Positions 15,364 to 20,919 of a DNA stretch of 29,865 nucleotides are shown here, piece by piece. Source of the DNA: an uncultured Clostridia bacterium (GTDB taxonomy: Bacteria > Bacillota > Clostridia > Christensenellales > CAG-138); contig CALEPU010000290.1 in NCBI GenBank assembly GCA_937913075.1, positions 1 to 29,865 of the forward strand, in the 5' to 3' direction. The notes beneath the pieces were generated by a model. The model saw nothing but the letters and a program-made list of their open reading frames with translations, was not told the DNA's origin and made no database searches. Positions within the stretch are counted from its first letter, which is position 1, and every line of letters begins with the position of its first letter. Both the position numbers and the translations under genes were made by a program.

Positions 15364-16284
15364 TTACAAAGCATACCTTATAACTCTGCAATACGATACC
15401 ATCTCATCCTCCGTGCAGTCGCCGGCATAGCGGAAGCGGAGCAGATGCTCGTTATCCATCCTCACAGCATAATATTTACCCGCTTGTGAAAGGAATACAT
15501 AAAGCTCATCATGCCAGTTGCCATTGTTATTATTGATAAGACTATAATAATAAGCGCGAGAAGCGTTTATATCCCTCATCCATGAGAATACAAAGTCTTT
15601 ACCTGCAATGCTGTAATTATAATCCACGGTATCCAAGTTAACAACTATGCTGTTAAGTACGCTGCCCTCCGGCGCTCCGCGCAGGGTATAATAGCAGTCA
15701 ATATTGTTAAGCAGCCAATGCTCCTGCGCACGCACTGCGCTGACAAAATCGGCAAGGGAATAATAAGTCAAAGTCTCCATAACGGGCTCCGAAGTGGTCG
15801 AAGAAGTTGGCTGCGGAGTCGGGTTTGAAGTAGGCTCTGCGGTAGGCTCAGCGGTTGGAGCGGGCGTGCTCATTGGCGTAGCTGCGGGAGTAGCCTCGGG
15901 CGATCCCTCCGACGACGAAGTCGCTTCAACAGTTGAGGAGGGCAAGGGCGAATAGTCGGTCATTGGCAAGCTCGTGGTCTCTATATCGTTCGCCTGCGTG
16001 GGTTCGGGAGTAAAAGGCTCTAATTCCTCGGTCGGCTCCGCTATAAATTCGGTCGAAGAAGGCTCCGTTAAAAAGGGCGTCAGAAATGCCTCCTTGCCGT
16101 TTGGCTTCTTTACAAGTTTTGCGGTCACAAGAGCGGCGGCGACTATTACGGCAGCGGCTGCCGCCGGAATAACAAGCCTTTTGATTATAGAGTATGAAGC
16201 CATTTTCACATCCGCGGCCTCGGCTATTAGAGCGTCGTCCAGCTCTGTAAGAGCGCCTAATGCTGTAAATAATTTATCGTTCAT
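15364..16284 (-). CDS. Membrane protein with Ser/Thr/Pro-rich stalk, probable anti-sigma partner
   Basis: A 306-residue single-pass protein. About 30 N-terminal residues (ALTELDDALIAEAADVK) are predicted cytoplasmic, one membrane segment spans about residues 34-58, a Thr/Ser/Pro/Glu-rich stalk with TAEPTAEPT-like repeats spans about 65-170, and a folded extracellular domain spans about 172-306. The N-terminal pattern with acidic residues before the membrane resembles short anti-sigma regions seen beside ECF sigma genes in Clostridia. Its ATG overlaps the sigma stop as ATGA, a sign of coupled translation. I infer that it holds the sigma factor inactive and responds to an external cue. The C-terminal domain is unidentified. 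Confidence 0.72.
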   Translation of the reverse strand: MNDKLFTALGALTELDDALIAEAADVKMASYSIIKRLVIPAAAAAVIVAAALVTAKLVKKPNGKEAFLTPFLTEPSSTEFIAEPTEELEPFTPEPTQANDIETTSLPMTDYSPLPSSTVEATSSSEGSPEATPAATPMSTPAPTAEPTAEPTSNPTPQPTSSTTSEPVMETLTYYSLADFVSAVRAQEHWLLNNIDCYYTLRGAPEGSVLNSIVVNLDTVDYNYSIAGKDFVFSWMRDINASRAYYYSLINNNNGNWHDELYVFLSQAGKYYAVRMDNEHLLRFRYAGDCTEDEMVSYCRVIRYAL

Positions 16285-16820
16285 ATAAGCTCCTCCTTTT
16301 CAAGTGCTCTTTTCAGCTCATTACGGAGTCTGAAAAGCATCGACGCCGCCTTGCTTTTTGTTATTCCTAAGCGGTGTGAAATATCCTCAATCGAGTCAAA
16401 AAACCAATAGCGACGCATGAATACTACCCTTTTCTCATACGGCTGCTCCTTCAAAAACCGTTCTATCGCATCGCGCAGCTCGCCTGTCTCCGCCTCTGTT
16501 TCGATATGAGGAAGCACCGCTTCAAGCTCCTCGAAGGGCAGCGCCTCGGTTTCGAGCTTGTTTTTTGCCGAGCGCAGACGCATAAGCGCCTCGTTTCTTG
16601 CAGTCTTTGCGATATAGGCTTTGAGGTTTTTCGGCTCCGCCGGAGGTATGCTCTGCCACAGCTTTATATAAACGTTGGAGATACATTCCTCAACGTCGCG
16701 CTTATCCTTTAAAATATTCGCAATAATGCTGCTGCACAGCCCGCCGTACTTGGCCGCGATAAAGCTTAAAGCCTGTTCGTCGCGGGCAAAAAGCAGAGCC
16801 AATATCTTGCCGTCATCCAT
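16281..16820 (-). CDS. ECF-type RNA polymerase sigma factor
   Basis: A 179-residue sigma-70 family protein of ECF size. Region 2 covers about residues 10-85 (RDVEECISNVYIKLW and NLKAYIAKTARNEALMRLR), and region 4 covers about 125-175 (EQPYEKRVVFMRRYWFFDSIEDISHRLGITKSKAASMLFRLRNELK, quoted in part as a helix-turn-helix). The Shine-Dalgarno sequence is weak (AAGGG). It is the first gene of a three-gene cassette with a membrane partner and a lipoprotein. ECF cassettes usually activate their own promoter; no clear ECF-type -35/-10 pair was found upstream. Confidence 0.9.
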   Translation of the reverse strand: MDDGKILALLFARDEQALSFIAAKYGGLCSSIIANILKDKRDVEECISNVYIKLWQSIPPAEPKNLKAYIAKTARNEALMRLRSAKNKLETEALPFEELEAVLPHIETEAETGELRDAIERFLKEQPYEKRVVFMRRYWFFDSIEDISHRLGITKSKAASMLFRLRNELKRALEKEELI

Positions 16821-16867
16821 TGGCCGACCCTTTCATCTGTAAGTCCTTACACCGTTTAAGATGCAAA

Positions 16868-16893
16868 ACTCCCACGCAAATTGCAGTGGGAGT
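16868..16893 (-). terminator. Terminator of the ribosomal protein operon
   Basis: ACTCCCAC pairs with GTGGGAGT and an inner GCAA/TTGC pairing extends the stem. On the minus strand it is followed by TTTTGCAT and lies about 50 nt after the rplA stop. Confidence 0.75.
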
Positions 16894-16944
16894 AAAATAT
16901 ATTATTTAGTTCTGCGCCGCTTTCCTGCGCCTTATTCTGCCTAA

Positions 16945-17640
16945 TCAGTTGCCGAACCTGGTACCGTTGAACTTAACGCCGGGGCCCATGGTGCTGGACA
17001 GAACGAGGGACTTGATGTAGGTACCCTTTGCAGCAGCGGGCTTAGCCTTGATGATAGCATCCATAAGGGTGTTGAGGTTCTCAACGAGCTTATCCTTACC
17101 GAAGCTTGCCTTGCCGATGGGGCAATGGCAGATGTTGGTCTTATCAACACGATACTCTACCTTACCGGCTTTGATATCGGCGATAGCCTTTGCTACGTCG
17201 GTGGTGACGGTGCCGCTCTTGGGGTTAGGCATTAAGCCCTTAGGACCGAGCACACGACCGATACGGCCGACAACGCCCATCATATCGGGAGTGGCAACGC
17301 AGACGTCGAAACCGAACCAGTTTTCGGTCTGGATCTTCTTAACGAGATCCTCATCGCCTACGAAATCAGCGCCGGCTTCCTGAGCCTCACGAGCCTTATC
17401 GCCCTTGGCGAAGACGAGCACGCGTACAACGCGGCCGGTGCCGTGGGGCAGAACGACTGCGCCGCGAACCTGCTGATCGGCGTGACGGGAGTCAACACCC
17501 AGACGGATGTGAGCCTCGATGGTCTCGTCGAACTTGGCCTTTGCGGTGGAAAGAACGGCCTCGATGCCCTCAGCGGGATCGTAAAGCTTCTGCTTGTCGA
17601 TATTCTTGATGCTTTCGTTATATTTCTTACCGTGCTTCAT
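16945..17640 (-). CDS. rplA: 50S ribosomal protein L1
   Basis: A 231-residue ribosomal protein that binds 23S rRNA at the mobile L1 stalk, with the usual bacterial length. It matches the family throughout, including the MKHGKKYNE start, GTGRVVRVLVFAKGDKA, RVLGPKGLMPNPKSGTVT and the C-terminal SLVLSSTMGPGVK. GAGGTGA precedes the start. In many bacteria L1 also represses its own operon by binding the mRNA near rplK. It is the last gene here: a terminator follows, and rplJ-rplL, which often come next, are absent. Confidence 0.98.
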   Translation of the reverse strand: MKHGKKYNESIKNIDKQKLYDPAEGIEAVLSTAKAKFDETIEAHIRLGVDSRHADQQVRGAVVLPHGTGRVVRVLVFAKGDKAREAQEAGADFVGDEDLVKKIQTENWFGFDVCVATPDMMGVVGRIGRVLGPKGLMPNPKSGTVTTDVAKAIADIKAGKVEYRVDKTNICHCPIGKASFGKDKLVENLNTLMDAIIKAKPAAAKGTYIKSLVLSSTMGPGVKFNGTRFGN

Positions 17641-17652
17641 ATTGTCACCTCA

Positions 17653-18078
17653 TCAGTCTACAACGACGACGCCCATGCTGCGGGCGGTGCCTGCTACCAT
17701 GCTCATGGCCGCCTCAACGGAACCGGCGTTGAGATCGGGCATCTTGAGCTCGGCGATCTCCTTGATCTGAGCCTTGGTTATATTAGCTACCTTGGTCTTG
17801 TTGGGGACGCCGGAGCCGCTCTCGATACCGCAAGCCTTCTTGATAAGAACGGATGCGGGCGGAGTCTTGGTGATGAATGTGAAGGAACGATCCTGATAAA
17901 CCGTGATAACAACGGGGATTATCAGACCGGCCTGCTTAGCGGTACGCTCATTGAACTCCTTGCAGAAGCCCATGATGTTGACGCCGTGCTGACCAAGAGC
18001 GGGGCCAACGGGCGGTGCGGGCGTAGCTTTACCCGCAGGGATCTGCAGCTTGACAAAGCCAGTAACTTTCTTTGCCAT
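17653..18078 (-). CDS. rplK: 50S ribosomal protein L11
   Basis: A 141-residue protein of the GTPase-associated centre. It carries the N-terminal domain MAKKVTGFVKLQIPAGKA with PPVGPALGQHGVNIM and the C-terminal rRNA-binding domain with KTPPASVLIKKA and GTARSMGV. The start at 18078 is chosen because AGGAGG lies nine bases ahead, while the longer frame has no ribosome site. rplA follows after 12 nt. Confidence 0.98.
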   Translation of the reverse strand: MAKKVTGFVKLQIPAGKATPAPPVGPALGQHGVNIMGFCKEFNERTAKQAGLIIPVVITVYQDRSFTFITKTPPASVLIKKACGIESGSGVPNKTKVANITKAQIKEIAELKMPDLNAGSVEAAMSMVAGTARSMGVVVVD

Positions 18079-18112
18079 TTTTAATTTCCTCCTAAAAAAT
18101 TGTGGTACTTGC

Positions 18113-18146
18113 GGAGTTGTGGGGCAAGCCTTTACCCCTGTCCTCC
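18113..18146 (-). promoter_or_regulatory. Hairpin in the nusG-rplK intergenic leader
   Basis: Within the 116-nt gap before rplK, GGAG-n4-GGGG pairs with CCCC-n4-CTCC, giving two short stems with a symmetric internal loop. L1 is known to bind a leader of the L11 operon in other bacteria, and this is the natural place for such a site. I cannot confirm the L1 consensus by eye. Confidence 0.35.
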
Positions 18147-18194
18147 CACTATGCAAACCCTAATGGGATACATACGTGATATTGTTTTGCTCTA

Positions 18195-18809
18195 TCAGAG
18201 CTTTTGGATATCCACAAAATCCAGCTCCATAGGGGTCTCTTTACCGAAGAGGGAAACCTTGAGCTTGATCTTTTGTGTTTCGGCGTCGATAGCGTCAACG
18301 GTGCCGATAAAGTTGGCAAACGGACCGGAGACTATGCGCACATTCTCACCGACTTCGATGTCGATCTTGAGGCTGATGCGCTCAACACCCATCGCCGTGA
18401 CCTCCTCATCGGTGAGGGGGATGGGCTTATTGCCGGAGCCGACAAAGCTTGTAACGCCGCGGGTATTGCGAACGATATACCATGTGCTGTCCGTCATGAT
18501 CATCTTGACCATAACGTAGCCGGGATACACCTTGCGCTGATAGGACTTGGGCTTTTTATTGCCCTCCCTCGTCTCCGTCACCGTCTCGGTAGGATACTTG
18601 ACCTCTAAAATGAGGTTTTGAAGACCGCGGTTTTCTATGGTCTTTTCAAGATCCTCCTTGACCTTGTTCTCATAACCGGAATAGGTGTGTACGACATACC
18701 AGCGGGGCTCGATAGGGGTCTCATCATCATAATGAGTCCTGTCCTCGCTTGTGATAACAGGCGCTTCATCGCCTGCGGTATTCATCGTGTTTTTGACCTC
18801 ATCTGCCAT
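18195..18809 (-). CDS. nusG: Transcription termination/antitermination factor NusG
   Basis: A 204-residue protein that binds RNA polymerase and affects pausing, Rho action and coupling to ribosomes. The NGN domain starts at RWYVVHTYSGYENKV (about residue 36), and the C-terminal KOW domain contains VGENVRIVSGPFANFIGTV. Before the NGN domain there are about 35 extra, mostly acidic residues (MADEVKNTMNTAGDEAP and on) that minimal NusG proteins lack. A start nearer residue 30 would remove them, but no better internal start is evident. It lies between secE and rplK in the classical order. Confidence 0.97.
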   Translation of the reverse strand: MADEVKNTMNTAGDEAPVITSEDRTHYDDETPIEPRWYVVHTYSGYENKVKEDLEKTIENRGLQNLILEVKYPTETVTETREGNKKPKSYQRKVYPGYVMVKMIMTDSTWYIVRNTRGVTSFVGSGNKPIPLTDEEVTAMGVERISLKIDIEVGENVRIVSGPFANFIGTVDAIDAETQKIKLKVSLFGKETPMELDFVDIQKL

Positions 18810-18831
18810 CTTTTATACCGATATAAGCCTA

Positions 18832-19074
18832 TTACTTACCGAGACCTGCAAGGAACTGCATCGCAGAGCCGAATGCCAGATCGAGCAGACCGATTATCAG
18901 CGCCATCAGCGCTACAAAGCAGACTACTGCCAGGCAGTAATTCAAAAGCTCCTTCCAAGTGGGCCATGTAAGCTGCTTTACCTCAGCGGTGACCTCTTTG
19001 AAAAATTTGCCGAGCCTGCCGAAGAAAGCCTTTATTTTGGGAAAGAACCCCTTTGCAACTTCGTTATTAGCCAT
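18832..19074 (-). CDS. secE: Preprotein translocase subunit SecE
   Basis: An 80-residue short Gram-positive-type SecE with one membrane segment at about residues 44-66. The conserved amphipathic helix before it contains EVTAEVKQLTWPTWKEL, with the Trp-Pro of the family. It clamps SecY in the protein-export channel. It sits 22 nt from nusG and 22 nt from rpmG. An extra amphipathic N-terminal stretch (GFFPKIKAFFGRLGKFF) precedes the conserved part. Confidence 0.95.
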   Translation of the reverse strand: MANNEVAKGFFPKIKAFFGRLGKFFKEVTAEVKQLTWPTWKELLNYCLAVVCFVALMALIIGLLDLAFGSAMQFLAGLGK

Positions 19075-19096
19075 AATTGTACCTGACCTTTAAACC

Positions 19097-19246
19097 TTAC
19101 TTGGCTTCCCTGTGCAGGGTGTGCTTACGGCAAAAACGGCAATACTTGTTGAACTCAATACGATCGGGATCGTTCTTCTTGTTCTTAAACGTATTGTAGT
19201 TCCTCTGCTTGCACTCGGTGCAGGCAAGTGTGATCTTTACGCGCAT
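19097..19246 (-). CDS. rpmG: 50S ribosomal protein L33
   Basis: A 49-residue gene. The translation begins MRVKITLACTECKQRNYNT and ends YCRFCRKHTLHREAK. Two CxxC pairs (CTEC and CRFC) identify the zinc-binding form of L33. AAGGAGG is placed ahead of the ATG at 19246. It is the first gene of the rpmG-secE-nusG-rplK-rplA operon, an order common in Firmicutes. Confidence 0.96.
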   Translation of the reverse strand: MRVKITLACTECKQRNYNTFKNKKNDPDRIEFNKYCRFCRKHTLHREAK

Positions 19247-19279
19247 GGTTTCATCCTCCTTAAAGATTGCGGTTATAGC

Positions 19280-19361
19280 GACCGATAGTTTATTTCGGCC
19301 TTCCGCTTCAGCCTGTATAAAGACCTATATACAAGCTAAATAATACCCCCTCACGGGGGTA
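19280..19361 (-). promoter_or_regulatory. Structured 5' leader of the rpmG-secE-nusG-rplK-rplA operon
   Basis: Three hairpins follow one another on the minus strand. TACCCCC/GGGGGTA with a four-base loop (19344-19361) lies at the expected transcript start and is followed by TTATTT. A 10-bp stem with one G-U pair spans 19310-19337. GGCCG/CGGTC spans 19280-19300. The first could act as an early terminator or protect the 5' end. Confidence 0.5.
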
Positions 19362-19368
19362 CCTTATT

Positions 19369-19397
19369 ACTTTATCACAACGCAGGCTCCGTGTCAA
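19369..19397 (-). promoter_or_regulatory. Promoter of the rpmG-secE-nusG-rplK-rplA operon
   Basis: On the minus strand a perfect TTGACA (19397-19392) and TAAAGT (19374-19369) are separated by 17 bp, with TGA before the -10. It is the best -35 in the window, as expected for a translation operon. Confidence 0.82.
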
Positions 19398-19487
19398 CAT
19401 AAAAATGAGTGATTTATTAAAATATATTCCCAAAAACTCTATATGAAATAAGCTGTTTTTGTGATACTCCTCTTATGCTGTAATAAC

Positions 19488-19527
19488 AAAATGTTGTGCA
19501 ATGATAAGCATCAAGACACAACATTTT
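19488..19527 (-). terminator. Probable terminator of dnaN
   Basis: A perfect 11-bp stem, AAAATGTTGTG with CACAACATTTT, around an 18-base loop, starting 13 nt after the dnaN stop on the minus strand. The stem is AT-rich and the loop long, so it may be a weak terminator. Confidence 0.55.
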
Positions 19528-19540
19528 GAAAAAGCCCTTA

Positions 19541-20653
19541 TTATGCCCTTACCAAAAGCCTTACGGGCAGCACAAGATAGTAGTAATTACCGCCCTGCAC
19601 GGGCTCTATAACGCAGGGAGTAACGCTGCTCGTCATGCTCATGGAAATATACTCATCGTCGATGGATTTAACTATATCGGATATGTACTTTGCGTTGAAC
19701 GCTATCTCTATTGGGCTGCCCGTGAGATTTATATCCGTAGACTCGTTTATCCTGCCGGCCTCGCTCCTCGCACTGATATTCAGCATATCGGATGTGAAAT
19801 CCATACGGACGAGATTGTTCTGCGTATCGCCGGCTATAAGCGCCGCAAGCTCAACGCTCTTTAAATAAGGCTCCCTTTCTATAACGACCCTTGTGTTGAA
19901 CACCGAGGGAAGTATGTTGCGGTAATTGATGTACTCTCCCTTTAACAGACGGGACTTTATCTTCGTATCACCGAGGTCGATGGAGATATGGCTCTGAGAG
20001 AACGTCACAGTCATCTCATCGTCGGTATCGGCAAGTATTGAAGCAATGTCGAGCATAGTGCGGCATGGCACTACCACGTTGCGCTTATTGCCCTGAACCT
20101 GAGCCTTTTCACTCCTTATTGCAAGGCGGAAGCCGTCCAGAGCTACCATATTGAGCACGCCTTCATCGGTAAACTCCATAAAAATACCGCGAAGTATCGC
20201 CTTTGCCTCCTTTTCGTCGGCGCAGCATATAGCAGTCTGCCTTATCATAGAGCGGAATACGTTTTGCTTTATACTGAACTTCATATCGCCGTTGAGATCG
20301 TCCATAGAGGGATAATCCTTGCCCTCAAAGAATTGGAGCTCGCCGACAGTCCTTCCGCAGCTTATGGTCATTGTATTGTCCTGCGACTCGAAATCCACGG
20401 TCTTGCCCTTCATCCTGCGAATAAGATCGGCGGTGATCCTTCCGGGCATAACGGCAACGCCGTCATCCTCAACGATGCAGGGAACCTTTGTTTCTATCTG
20501 TATGGAGGAATCGGAGCATTTTAAATAGAGCTCATTTCCGAAGGCGCTCATATAAATACCCTTTAAAAGCTCATTCTCGGCATTGGGTGAAAGCGCTTTC
20601 GTAACTATCGCCAGCGCTGCTGTAAGCTCCTGCGACTCAACATAAAACTTCAT
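19541..20653 (-). CDS. dnaN: DNA polymerase III beta subunit (sliding clamp)
   Basis: A 370-residue clamp protein of normal length. It forms a ring on DNA that tethers the replicative polymerase. It matches the family from MKFYVESQELTAALAIVTKALS to the C-terminal YYYLVLPVRLL that forms part of the partner-binding pocket, including MVALDGFRLAI in the middle domain. GGGAGG lies nine bases before the ATG. Immediately upstream are an AT-rich stretch and a cluster of DnaA boxes, the usual position relative to the origin. dnaA is not its neighbour, and recF does not follow. Confidence 0.97.
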   Translation of the reverse strand: MKFYVESQELTAALAIVTKALSPNAENELLKGIYMSAFGNELYLKCSDSSIQIETKVPCIVEDDGVAVMPGRITADLIRRMKGKTVDFESQDNTMTISCGRTVGELQFFEGKDYPSMDDLNGDMKFSIKQNVFRSMIRQTAICCADEKEAKAILRGIFMEFTDEGVLNMVALDGFRLAIRSEKAQVQGNKRNVVVPCRTMLDIASILADTDDEMTVTFSQSHISIDLGDTKIKSRLLKGEYINYRNILPSVFNTRVVIEREPYLKSVELAALIAGDTQNNLVRMDFTSDMLNISARSEAGRINESTDINLTGSPIEIAFNAKYISDIVKSIDDEYISMSMTSSVTPCVIEPVQGGNYYYLVLPVRLLVRA

Positions 20654-20673
20654 AAAGCGGTGCCTCCCGATCG

Positions 20674-20919
20674 AATTAAAATCTATATTTATAAAACAGC
20701 AGTATTATCAGTACCTGTGGAAAGCGTTGAAAAGCGTTTTTTGGCCTTTCTGCGCAAGGATTTTTACCTGTCAGCAGAAAGTGGAAAAGCTGTGAAGGGT
20801 TTAAATACTTACCAACACTTTCCTAATTTTAAGGGTTTTCCTTATCCACAGTGTATTAAATATGTGGAAAACCCGAAAAACTCTGTGGAATTAATCCACT
20901 TTTATTCCTCATATCCACA
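20674..20919. other. oriC: Probable chromosomal replication origin (DnaA-box cluster plus AT-rich region)
   Basis: Matches to the DnaA box TTATCCACA (either strand) crowd this 246-bp stretch: 20842-20850 perfect; TGTGGAAAA at 20863-20871 and ATATCCACA at 20911-20919 with one mismatch; TGTGGAAAG at 20716-20724, AGTGGAAAA at 20780-20788, and the facing pair at 20884-20900 with two. An AT-rich segment at 20674-20708 lies next to dnaN and could be the unwinding element. The layout of boxes, then AT-rich region, then dnaN equals that of the dnaA-dnaN gap in Bacillus. The last box lies inside the 3' end of the hydrolase gene. Confidence 0.8.

Noticed and set aside
15800..15960. Repeat-like Thr/Pro codons in the stalk gene considered as a tandem repeat or CRISPR-like array
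   Set aside because: The units are irregular in length and sequence and translate to a continuous low-complexity stalk; there are no spacers.
19075..19096. Possible tRNA-Trp between rpmG and secE, as in some Firmicutes
   Set aside because: The gap is only 22 nt, too short for a tRNA.
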